Positions 8,425 to 16,547 of a stretch of DNA of 49,586 nucleotides are shown here, one piece after another. Source of the stretch: an uncultured Alphaproteobacteria bacterium (lineage in GTDB: Bacteria > Pseudomonadota > Alphaproteobacteria > HIMB59 > GCA-002718135). The notes under the pieces are model-generated. The model was given only the letters and a program-made list of their open reading frames with translations. It made no database searches and was not told the origin of the DNA. How positions within the stretch are numbered: position 1 is the first letter of the stretch; the number at the start of each line of letters is the position of its first letter. Made by a program: the position numbers and the translations under genes. The stretch is from assembly GCA_902588745.1 (NCBI GenBank), contig CACIQI010000011.1:1-49586 (forward strand), read 5' to 3'.

Positions 8425-9312
8425 ATGAATAATAATATTAAGGCTATTTTATTAACTTTGTCTGCATCTTTTTTTGCAGTTTTAATGGAAGCATTAATAC
8501 GTTCAGCACAATATGATTCAAATGTTTTTACAATTGGGTTTTTAAGATTCTTTTTTGGTTTATTAATTATTTTTCCGTATTTAGTTAAAAATAAATTTAC
8601 AACTTATAAAACAAATAATTTGAAATTCTACATAGTTCGCGGGTTATTTAACATTCCCGTAATGATTTTAGGTTTTGGAGCTCTCATATACATTCCTTTT
8701 GAACAATTTAAAGCTATGAATTTTTTAAGCCCAATAATTGTCGTACTATTAAGTTTTTTAATTTTTAGAGAAAAAATTTTTAAATACAGAATTTTAGCAT
8801 TAGTTATTGGTTTTTTAGGTACTATAATAATAATAAGACCAGGTTATGTCGAATTTAACATAGGCACTATAATGGTTTTAGTTTCTTTGTTATTTTGGTC
8901 TTTTATAATTATTCTTTCAAAATATGTATCAAAAGATGATTCACCAATTACAATGGTTTCATACCAATATACTTTAATGACTTTTTTTGCCTTACCTCTA
9001 GCAATTTATTTTTGGGAAACACCTTCACTATTTTCCATCTTATATGTTTTTATTGGAGCCATATCAGGTACAATTTTACACTTGTGTTTAGGTCTTGCAT
9101 ATAAATATGCTGATTTATCAGTTACACAGCCAATATGGTTTAGTGGATTAATTTTTGGATCTGCTTTTGGTTATTTTTTATTTAAAGAAATTCCAGATTT
9201 ATGGACCTGGATAGGTGGAATTGTTGTATTCTCTTCAGTATTGATTATTACTTACAATGAGAGAAGTAAAGAAGAGAAGAAAAATAAAAATATTATAAAT
9301 GCTATAGATTAA
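8425..9312 (+). CDS. EamA/DMT-family transporter, second of a tandem pair
   Basis: This 295-residue paralogue of the preceding carrier keeps all ten predicted helices and the characteristic segments IVRGLFNIPVMILGFGAL (about 72-89), FEQFKAMNFLSPIIVV and the shared end DLWTWIGGIVVFSSVLIITY. DMT proteins may work as dimers; a heteromer or two related specificities are both possible. It starts 8 bases after the stop of its twin and is followed after 15 bases by the GH127-like gene. The last 20 residues are lysine and asparagine rich and cytoplasmic. Confidence 0.85.
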   Translation: MNNNIKAILLTLSASFFAVLMEALIRSAQYDSNVFTIGFLRFFFGLLIIFPYLVKNKFTTYKTNNLKFYIVRGLFNIPVMILGFGALIYIPFEQFKAMNFLSPIIVVLLSFLIFREKIFKYRILALVIGFLGTIIIIRPGYVEFNIGTIMVLVSLLFWSFIIILSKYVSKDDSPITMVSYQYTLMTFFALPLAIYFWETPSLFSILYVFIGAISGTILHLCLGLAYKYADLSVTQPIWFSGLIFGSAFGYFLFKEIPDLWTWIGGIVVFSSVLIITYNERSKEEKKNKNIINAID

Positions 9313-9327
9313 TAATTGAGTAATTAT

Positions 9328-11271
9328 ATGGATCTTAAAAAAGTTAAAATAAACAATGGATTTTGGAAAAAAAGAAAAGATTTAAATATCAACTCATCTT
9401 TTTTTGAAATACTAAATTCATTTGAAAAATCTGGAAGAATAAGAGCATTAACAAATGAAAGCACTGCTTCAGAAAAACCACATATATTTTGGGAATCAGA
9501 TTTAGCAAAATTAATGGAGGGTGCATTTTTTTCCATGCAACAAGAAAAAAATAAGAACTTAAAAAACAAATGTGATAACATTATAAAAAAAATCATCAAT
9601 AATCAGGAGGATAATGGTTATTTAAATTTTTTTTTTAAATTTCATGAGCCTGAAAATAAATTTACTAACTTAAGGGATCGTCATGAATTATATTGTGCTG
9701 GCCATTTATTAGAATCAGCCATTGAACATTCAAAAGCAACGGGAGAAAATTATTTTTTAAATTCAATAGAAAAATATATTGATCATATAATTGATACATT
9801 TGGTAGAGAAGTTGGTAAAAAAAGAGGATACCCGGGTCATCAAGAAATTGAATTAGCTTTAGTAAAGGCTTATGAATATACTAATAAAAAAAAATATTTA
9901 GACCTTGCAACATATTTTATTGAAGAAAGAGGTAAGACTGACTCTAATAACAAACATTATTTTATTAATGAAAACGAAATATTAAAAAAAAATTCACAAA
10001 AATTAGATTATTCAAAACTACCTTCTAATTTAAGAGATTTTGTTGATTTCTATCTAGCCAAAGATGAATCAGTATTTAAGGATTTAGAATATTGGCAGGC
10101 TCATAAAGAACCAATAAAACAAAATACTGCAGAGGGGCATTCAGTTAGAGCACTTTATATGTTCACTGCTATGGCTGATCTAGCTAGAATTAATAATAAC
10201 AAAGATCTTTTGAAAACTTGCAAGCGACTTTGGCGAAATATTGTAGACAAAAGAATGTATATACATAGTGGCGTAGGTAGTGCGCATATAGGAGAACGAT
10301 TTTCTTTTGATTATGATCTTCCTAATGACATGGCTTTTGCAGAAACTTGTGCAAGTATTGCACTTATTTATTTTGCAAATAGATTGTCAAAAATAGAAAT
10401 TAATAGTGAGTACGCAGATATTATAGAAAATAGTTTCTATAATATTATTCTTGCTAGTACTTCTCAGGATGGAAAAGGTTTCTTTTACGATAATTATCTT
10501 GAATGTAACCCTGGTTATTTACATTTTCAAGATAGACGACATGGGATAAGAGATGAATATCACATTTGCTCTTGTTGTCCGCCAAATATAACTCGCCTAA
10601 TTGCTAGTATGGATATGTATATTTATAATAACTATCAAGAATCTTTGGTAGTGGATCAATACATTAGTTCTGAATTAGATCTTTCAGATAAAGAACAAGA
10701 ATTAAAAATAATACAAACAAGTGAATTTCCCCATAAAGGTTATTCGGAGATAAAAATTTTAAATTCTAATAACAAAGAATCAATTATTTATTTCCGAATT
10801 CCATCATGGGATCAAAAAACAAAAATATTAATCAATGGTGAAGAAATAAATTACAAAACTTTCAATGGATATGCAAAAATTTATAGAAAATGGAAAGCTG
10901 GTGATAAAATAGAATTAAAATTTAATTTTACACCTCGTTTTGTAAGAACAAATCCAAATGTCAGATATAATATTAGAAAAGCATCTATTTTTAGAGGTCC
11001 AATACTCTATTGTTTAGAAGAAATAGATAATGGAAAAAATTTAAATCGATTTGTTATAGATAGCAATAATAGTTTTAACGAAAAAGAAGACCAAATAAAT
11101 TCAGAAAATATTATTTCTTTAAGTATTAATGGATCAAAATTTGATGAGACTAATGAGTTATATATTCAAGATAAACCAAAACTTACAGATGCATATTTAA
11201 AATTTGTCCCATACTACTTATGGTCAAATAGAGGTGAAAATGAAATGTTAGTATGGATAAATGAAAAATAA
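9328..11271 (+). CDS. GH127-family beta-L-arabinofuranosidase-like glycoside hydrolase (DUF1680)
   Basis: The 647-residue protein (from the ATG at 9328; a TTG four codons upstream is the only longer option) matches the beta-L-arabinofuranosidase family. The zinc and catalytic set of the family is present: Glu339 and Cys341 in AETCA, and Cys416-Cys417 in CSCCPPNITRL, with the general acid/base glutamate in IGERFSFDYDLPN (about E323). In characterised GH127 enzymes one of the paired cysteines is the nucleophile. The N-terminal two-thirds form the (alpha/alpha)6 barrel and the last third is beta-rich. There is no signal peptide, so it would act on imported oligosaccharides or glycosides. The next gene, a DHDPS-family enzyme, fits a pentose or sugar-acid pathway. 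Confidence 0.85.
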   Translation: MDLKKVKINNGFWKKRKDLNINSSFFEILNSFEKSGRIRALTNESTASEKPHIFWESDLAKLMEGAFFSMQQEKNKNLKNKCDNIIKKIINNQEDNGYLNFFFKFHEPENKFTNLRDRHELYCAGHLLESAIEHSKATGENYFLNSIEKYIDHIIDTFGREVGKKRGYPGHQEIELALVKAYEYTNKKKYLDLATYFIEERGKTDSNNKHYFINENEILKKNSQKLDYSKLPSNLRDFVDFYLAKDESVFKDLEYWQAHKEPIKQNTAEGHSVRALYMFTAMADLARINNNKDLLKTCKRLWRNIVDKRMYIHSGVGSAHIGERFSFDYDLPNDMAFAETCASIALIYFANRLSKIEINSEYADIIENSFYNIILASTSQDGKGFFYDNYLECNPGYLHFQDRRHGIRDEYHICSCCPPNITRLIASMDMYIYNNYQESLVVDQYISSELDLSDKEQELKIIQTSEFPHKGYSEIKILNSNNKESIIYFRIPSWDQKTKILINGEEINYKTFNGYAKIYRKWKAGDKIELKFNFTPRFVRTNPNVRYNIRKASIFRGPILYCLEEIDNGKNLNRFVIDSNNSFNEKEDQINSENIISLSINGSKFDETNELYIQDKPKLTDAYLKFVPYYLWSNRGENEMLVWINEK

Positions 11272-11313
11272 CCTTTTAAAATGATCTTAAAGTTTCTATA
11301 AGGTTTTAAAGAA

Positions 11314-12231
11314 ATGAATAAATATAAATACCATGGTATGTGGCCAGTTGCTCCAACACCATTTCATGAAAATGGTGAAGTTGATTATGAAGGAATGAAT
11401 AGAGTTATTGACTGTATGGTTGATCAAAAAGTTGAAGGTATTTGTATTCTTGCTAATTACTCTGAACAATTTTTACTCTCAGATGATGAAAGAGAAAAAT
11501 TAACAAAACTTTGTATGAAAAAAATTGATGGTAGAGTTAAAACAATTGTTACTGTCTCTCATTTTGCTACTGACATTGTGCGACCTAGAGCAGAATTAGC
11601 AAAATCACTGGGCGCTGATATTATAATGATGATGCCTCCTTATCATGGTGCATTGTTAAAGGGTAATCCAGATCAAATATTTGAACAGTTTAATGAAATT
11701 TCTAAAGTTGGTATACCAATTATGATACAAGATGCACCTTTATCTGGTATTGAACTTTCAGTACCTCTTCTTACAAAAATGATTAATGAAATTGAATATT
11801 TAACATGTTTTAAAATTGAAAGTGCTAACGCAGCATCAAAAATAAGAGCTCTTATTAAAAATTGCAGTTCTAGATTAGATGCACCTTTTGATGGTGAAGA
11901 AAGTATTACTTTATATGCTGACTTAGAAGCTGGAATTTCTGGTAGTATGAGCTCAGCATTACTTCCAGAGAAAATAGCTCCAGTAATTGATCATTTTTGG
12001 AATAATGAAAAAGATAAAGCTGAAGAAGTCTATAACAGTATTCTTCCTTTAATAAATTTTGAAAATAGACAATGTGGTTTCAGAGCTACTAAAACAGTAA
12101 TGAAAGAGGGTGGTGTAATAAAATCAGATTTTTGCAGAGATCCAATTAAACCCTTAGATCTAGATACAAAAAATTTATTACTTAATTTTGCTAAAAGATA
12201 TGATTTACTTACTTATAAATGGGGTAAATAG
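11314..12231 (+). CDS. Dihydrodipicolinate synthase-family lyase/dehydratase, possibly 2-keto-3-deoxy-sugar acid dehydratase
   Basis: This 305-residue class I aldolase-fold enzyme shows the start GMWPVAPTPFHENGEVDYEG and the Schiff-base lysine in CFKIESANA (K167). Two usual DHDPS features are changed: the GTT(G/E) site reads ANYSEQ (47-52) and the YNxP motif reads IQDAP (138-142), so the Tyr relay residue is absent and lysine biosynthesis is unlikely. QDAP-type members include sugar-acid dehydratases such as L-2-keto-3-deoxyarabonate dehydratase (recalled), which would fit the upstream arabinofuranosidase. No arabinose dehydrogenase is in the window. It lies 42 bases after the GH127 gene; a weak 6-bp hairpin (11270-11305) lies between them. 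Confidence 0.75.
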   Translation: MNKYKYHGMWPVAPTPFHENGEVDYEGMNRVIDCMVDQKVEGICILANYSEQFLLSDDEREKLTKLCMKKIDGRVKTIVTVSHFATDIVRPRAELAKSLGADIIMMMPPYHGALLKGNPDQIFEQFNEISKVGIPIMIQDAPLSGIELSVPLLTKMINEIEYLTCFKIESANAASKIRALIKNCSSRLDAPFDGEESITLYADLEAGISGSMSSALLPEKIAPVIDHFWNNEKDKAEEVYNSILPLINFENRQCGFRATKTVMKEGGVIKSDFCRDPIKPLDLDTKNLLLNFAKRYDLLTYKWGK

Positions 12232-12275
12232 TAAAATTTAATTGACAAATATTATTTAAAAATTACTTATTGTTT

Positions 12276-12794
12276 ATGCGTAGAGTATTTGAAGGATTAC
12301 TTGAAAGAGCAATGTTTTCAAGCAGATGGGCGTTGGCTCCTGTTTATGTTGCCTTATGTCTTACTCTACTAGTTATTACATATAAAGTTATTGCGTTATT
12401 TATTTATGAGATTACACACTTAAATGAACTAACGTTAAATGAACTTCTTGTATTTGTGCTACATATTGTTGATTTAGCTCTTGTTGGAAATCTAGTTTTA
12501 ATGGTGATATTTGCAGGCTATGAAAATTTTGTTTCAAAAATTGATATTGCAAATCAATCTGAAGATAAGCCAGAGTGGATGGGTAAACTAGATTTTTCAG
12601 GTTTAAAATTAAAACTTATTGCCTCAATAGTAGCTATTTCAAGTATCGGTTTACTAGAAGCTTTTATTGATGTTGGTTCAAAAACATCAGAAGAAATTTA
12701 TTTAATGATATTTATTCATGCTGTATTTATTTTATCAGGCTTAGTTATAGCAATAATGGATTATATAAGCGGAATTACTAAACATCACCCATAA
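12276..12794 (+). CDS. UPF0114 / YqhA-like inner-membrane protein
   Basis: The 172-residue protein has four hydrophobic segments and stretches typical of the YqhA family: LERAMFSSRWALAPVYVAL at the start, VDLALVGNLVLMVIFAGYENFVS in the middle and KLKLIASIVAISSIGLLEAF after. The ATG at 12276 is preferred over a TTG two codons upstream. Function is unknown; the family is widespread in proteobacteria and often near transport or stress genes. It is followed after 11 bases by the adenylate cyclase, with which it is likely co-transcribed, which hints at a membrane or ion-stress context. Confidence 0.85.
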   Translation: MRRVFEGLLERAMFSSRWALAPVYVALCLTLLVITYKVIALFIYEITHLNELTLNELLVFVLHIVDLALVGNLVLMVIFAGYENFVSKIDIANQSEDKPEWMGKLDFSGLKLKLIASIVAISSIGLLEAFIDVGSKTSEEIYLMIFIHAVFILSGLVIAIMDYISGITKHHP

Positions 12795-12805
12795 TTAAAC
12801 AAAAA

Positions 12806-14092
12806 ATGAAACTTGATAAGTTTTTTGATGAAAAAACTGTCATAGATTTAAGCTTTTTTAATTTCTCTAATGCTGTCACTGCAGCTTATTTTGCCAACAG
12901 AAACTTAGAAGTTTTGCGAGTAAATAAAAATTTTAAAAAATTTTTTCCAATCCTTAAAACTGTCAATAATATTCCCTTTACTAGTATTTTAGAGCAACTT
13001 GGAGTTGATGATGAATATATTAAAAATTTTCAACAAAATTTAGAAAAAAGTGGTTTTGTTATTATTCCTAAAATAGAAATCAAAATTGGTGATGAAATTA
13101 GAGTATATTCTTTACTTTCTGCTTATACTGAAAACAAAGATTTCCCTTTTTTAAATGGTATTCAAGGACAATTTGTTGATCGAACAGATGAATATAATCT
13201 TCGAAGAGAGAAGGAAGAATTACTTGATCAAAAATTAAAAGATAGAGAATTGATTGAAGAAAAAACTAAAAGATTAGAAAATATTGCTAATAGGTTATCA
13301 AAATATCTTTCACCTCAAGTATACAAGTCTATTTTTGATGAAGAAGAGTCAGGCAAAAAAACAAAAGAAAGCTATGTAAGAAAAAATTTAACAATATTTT
13401 TCTCTGATATTGTAAATTTTACTGATTTATCTGATGCATTAGAAGCAGAAAAACTTGCTTTAATCTTAAATAATTATCTAAGTGAAATGAGTTTAATTGC
13501 AATAAATTCAAATGCTACGATTGATAAATTTATAGGTGATGCAATACTTTCTTTTCATGGTGCCCCTGAAACACTAGGAGATGAAAACGATGCTATTAAT
13601 TGTATAAGCATGGCTTTAGAAATGAAGGAACGAGTTAAAGAACTGCAATCTTTCTGGATCAGACAGGGTGTTAAAGGTGGATTAAAGGTAAGATATGGAA
13701 TCTCTTCAGGTTTTGCAAATGTTGGTGATTTTGGATCTAGCGTAATGAGTGATTATACAGCTATAGGTTCATCTGTAAATTTAGCTTCTAGATTGCAATC
13801 TATTGCCCCTGAAAATGAAATTATTATTTCTGACACAACATATAATTTAGTTAAAAATCAAATAAACTGTGAAGAGTATGAAGAAATAACTCCAAAAGGT
13901 TTTGTTAGGCCTGTTAAAACTTACAAGGTTGTTGATTTTAAAAATAAAAAAAATAGCAAAACAAAAAAATCATATTCGAAAAAAGGGAATCACGTGGATA
14001 TTCAAATATTTGATAGTTCTGATATGAAGGCTGCAATGAAAGAATTAAAAAAACTACAAGAAGATTTTAGTAAAGAAATTAACGAAGAGTAG
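12806..14092 (+). CDS. Class III adenylate cyclase with N-terminal PAS-like sensor and coiled coil
   Basis: In this 428-residue protein residues about 15-130 look like a PAS-type domain (YFANRNLEVLRVNKNFKKFF, ending in GQFVDRTDEYNLR), followed by a coiled coil (130-165) and a catalytic domain (190-375). Metal ligands are Asp201 in FFSDIVNFT and Asp245 in DKFIGDAILSFHG; the purine-selecting pair is Lys241 and Thr318 in DYTAIGSSVNLASRL, a Lys/Thr pair known from adenylate cyclases; Asn325 and Arg329 complete the site. It should make cAMP in the cytoplasm. The C-terminal tail is lysine rich with a short helix (KAAMKELKKLQEDF). The convergent next gene encodes a channel with a cyclic-nucleotide-binding domain, an obvious candidate target. 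Confidence 0.9.
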   Translation: MKLDKFFDEKTVIDLSFFNFSNAVTAAYFANRNLEVLRVNKNFKKFFPILKTVNNIPFTSILEQLGVDDEYIKNFQQNLEKSGFVIIPKIEIKIGDEIRVYSLLSAYTENKDFPFLNGIQGQFVDRTDEYNLRREKEELLDQKLKDRELIEEKTKRLENIANRLSKYLSPQVYKSIFDEEESGKKTKESYVRKNLTIFFSDIVNFTDLSDALEAEKLALILNNYLSEMSLIAINSNATIDKFIGDAILSFHGAPETLGDENDAINCISMALEMKERVKELQSFWIRQGVKGGLKVRYGISSGFANVGDFGSSVMSDYTAIGSSVNLASRLQSIAPENEIIISDTTYNLVKNQINCEEYEEITPKGFVRPVKTYKVVDFKNKKNSKTKKSYSKKGNHVDIQIFDSSDMKAAMKELKKLQEDFSKEINEE

Positions 14093-14102
14093 GGGAATTA
14101 TT

Positions 14103-15773
14103 CTATTTTAAAAAATTTATTATTGCTTTCTTAATATCATTAACAAGATTTTTATTTTCATCTTTAGTTAATTGACTTTCATTCTTTTTCTTATCAAGTT
14201 TTAACTTTCTTTGAGCTAAAATATTTGCGACATAATCATACACATTGGGGTTTTTAGAAAATATATCTTTGATAATTTCTTTGCTTACTTTTATAACTAT
14301 ACAAGGAGTTTCAGCTATAACATTAGCAGATCTTGGTTCGCCAGTTAGAAGACTACCTTCACCAACAAAATCTCCAACACCAAGTTTGGCTAAAAATATT
14401 TTATCTTTATTTTTATTATCTAAGTAAACAGATACTACTCCGTCATTTATAACGTAAAGAGAATCTCCAGAATCATTTTGTTTAATAATGTAATCATCTT
14501 TTTCAAAATGGAGTCTTTCAGCATTTTGAGCAATTTCATCTAAATCTTCAGAATTTAAAGACATAAAAATAGGAATTTTCTGAAGTAGGACTCTATTTTT
14601 TACTGACTCATTATAAGGATTAAATTCACTAACCTGTCTTTTTTCAAAATCTTCTCGACTTCTGTGTGTATCAAGAGCATACAGTCCTGTATCTTCTTCA
14701 AGTTTTCCATAAAGTTTACCCGCTGACATTTGAACACCTGCATGTCTTAAAGTTTTATGTATTTCCATCATCACACTATCTTGCATCGAATTTTTTAAAA
14801 TTCTTTTTGTGCAATCAAAAGCAACAACAAATTCTAATCCAAATTCATTAGCACCTATAAAACGAACCCACTGTAAATTTAATTGCTCTCTACCATCAAC
14901 TGGCTTAGCTTTTTTAAGAGCATTATAGAGTAACTTAGAGATATTTTCTGGATCATGAGATGGATGAAAATATAGTTTATTAAAAATATGAAATCCTTCA
15001 CTCATTTTTTCTTTATCTTGTTTGCTCCAATTAGTTAAAATTGAATCTGCGACAATTTCATTTGGAATGATTACTTCAGTATTTTGAAATGTCCTTATTC
15101 TTGTACTTCTCCAGGTAATATTTTCTACATAACCTGTTTTATCATCAACGGTAATCCAGTCATTTATTGCAAATGGTCTTTCAATGTTTACAAAAATTCC
15201 CTTAATTAAATCTGATAAGCTTGATTGTAAAGAAAGTGCAATAGCAGCAAAAACTATACCACCTGCAGCAAGAATACTTGTAAGTTCTAAATTAAAAACA
15301 AAGGATAAAACTAAAAATGCAGGTATCGCAAATAATAAAAACTGAAATAGAAATGTTATTATCTCAGGTATTGTTGTTCCTGATTTATCATTTAATGATA
15401 ATACTTCGTATTTATAAAACATCATTATGAATATTGATGGAATAAAATATAAAGTTATCAGTAAGATTTTATCTGTAAGGTTACTTACTGTTTCATTAAT
15501 TAAAAAAATTTCCTTTTGAATAACTATATCATAGGAAAAATTTACCATTAGATATGATAAAATAGGAAGTATAATGATAGTAAATAGTACTCGTGTAAAT
15601 TTCTTTAATTTGTTTAGCTGTATTACAGAACCAATAATGAATACAGAAATGAGTGTATATAAAGAATTTAAAGTAACTGCATTATTATAAAATAATAGAA
15701 TAGATAAAATACATAATAAGCTTATTAGAATTATATAAATCTTAGATAGTAGGTAAAAAATGTTAATTTTCAT
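14103..15773 (-). CDS. MscS-family mechanosensitive channel with C-terminal cyclic-nucleotide-binding domain (bCNG type)
   Basis: The 556-residue protein has five or more membrane segments in residues 1-160, then the MscS pore helix and beta domain (SILAAGGIVFAAIALSLQSS at 166-185, FVNIERPFAINDWITVDD at 194-211, IIPNEIVADSILTNWS at 235-250) and a cyclic-nucleotide-binding domain at about 400-505. The phosphate-binding cassette GEGSLLTGEPRSANV (471-485) keeps the Glu and Arg481 that hold the cyclic phosphate. This is the architecture of bacterial cyclic-nucleotide-gated MscS-superfamily channels, which respond poorly to tension and are gated by ligand. Its stop lies 10 bases from the convergent adenylate cyclase stop and its start is 34 bases from the divergent K+ channel gene. 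Confidence 0.93.
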   Translation of the reverse strand: MKINIFYLLSKIYIILISLLCILSILLFYNNAVTLNSLYTLISVFIIGSVIQLNKLKKFTRVLFTIIILPILSYLMVNFSYDIVIQKEIFLINETVSNLTDKILLITLYFIPSIFIMMFYKYEVLSLNDKSGTTIPEIITFLFQFLLFAIPAFLVLSFVFNLELTSILAAGGIVFAAIALSLQSSLSDLIKGIFVNIERPFAINDWITVDDKTGYVENITWRSTRIRTFQNTEVIIPNEIVADSILTNWSKQDKEKMSEGFHIFNKLYFHPSHDPENISKLLYNALKKAKPVDGREQLNLQWVRFIGANEFGLEFVVAFDCTKRILKNSMQDSVMMEIHKTLRHAGVQMSAGKLYGKLEEDTGLYALDTHRSREDFEKRQVSEFNPYNESVKNRVLLQKIPIFMSLNSEDLDEIAQNAERLHFEKDDYIIKQNDSGDSLYVINDGVVSVYLDNKNKDKIFLAKLGVGDFVGEGSLLTGEPRSANVIAETPCIVIKVSKEIIKDIFSKNPNVYDYVANILAQRKLKLDKKKNESQLTKDENKNLVNDIKKAIINFLK

Positions 15774-15807
15774 TTTATAATTTTTGCTATAAAGAATTTA
15801 TATAAAA

Positions 15808-16545
15808 ATGAATTCATTTTCAAAGTATTTATTCGAACACTTGCATTTTGGTCTTGAAGAGAAGGATTTTACTCTTATTGAAAAAATTATATTCTTTCTC
15901 ATTATATTGAACTGTGTTTTTGTTGTTATTGAGTCAGAAAAATTGATTTATGAGCAATATAATCAGCTCTTTGACTCAGCAAAACTTTTTTTTGGTATAG
16001 TATTTTTAATTGAATATATTTGTAGGTTAATTGCCGTAGATCAAATTGATAAATTTAAAGGATTTAAAGGTAAGATAAAGTATATTTTTACTGTACCTGC
16101 TTTAATTGATGCAATTGCACTTATTCCATTATTTTTAATTGGTATCAATGAAGGTTTCTTAGTACGATTGTTAAGAGCTATAAGAATATTTAGCATCCTT
16201 CGTTTTGGGCGCTTTAGTGAGTCAGTAGATTTTATACTTCATGCAATATATGATAGACGTCATGAATTAATATTCTCACTGCTGCTTACTTTAAGTTTAA
16301 TGTTATTGTCTGCAACTTTACTTTATGTTGTAGAAGGGGATTTGCAACCTGAAGCTTTTGGATCCATTCCAAGAGCTTTATGGGTTAGTGCTGCTGCTTT
16401 ATTGTCCACTGGTTATGGTGATTATACTCCCATTACATTTTTAGGAAGATTTGCTGCAGTATGTACTGCATTATTTGGAATAGGGGCGGTTGCTTTACCA
16501 GCAGGTATATTGGCTAGTGCTTTTACCGAGAGAAAAAGAAAATAG
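15808..16545 (+). CDS. Six-helix voltage-gated K+ channel
   Basis: This 245-residue protein has the KvAP-like plan: S1 at about 25-43, S2 near 58-74, S3 near 95-112, an S4 with Arg120, Arg123, Arg126 and Arg132 (LVRLLRAIRIFSILRFGRF), S5 near 153-175, a pore helix and the selectivity filter STGYGDYTP (200-208), and S6 near 213-238. The filter TGYGD is canonical for K+ selectivity. The voltage sensor has enough arginines to work. There is no C-terminal ligand domain. It is divergent from the cyclic-nucleotide-gated MscS gene, with only 34 bases between the two starts, so the promoters must overlap. Confidence 0.92.
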   Translation: MNSFSKYLFEHLHFGLEEKDFTLIEKIIFFLIILNCVFVVIESEKLIYEQYNQLFDSAKLFFGIVFLIEYICRLIAVDQIDKFKGFKGKIKYIFTVPALIDAIALIPLFLIGINEGFLVRLLRAIRIFSILRFGRFSESVDFILHAIYDRRHELIFSLLLTLSLMLLSATLLYVVEGDLQPEAFGSIPRALWVSAAALLSTGYGDYTPITFLGRFAAVCTALFGIGAVALPAGILASAFTERKRK

Positions 16546-16547
16546 GA

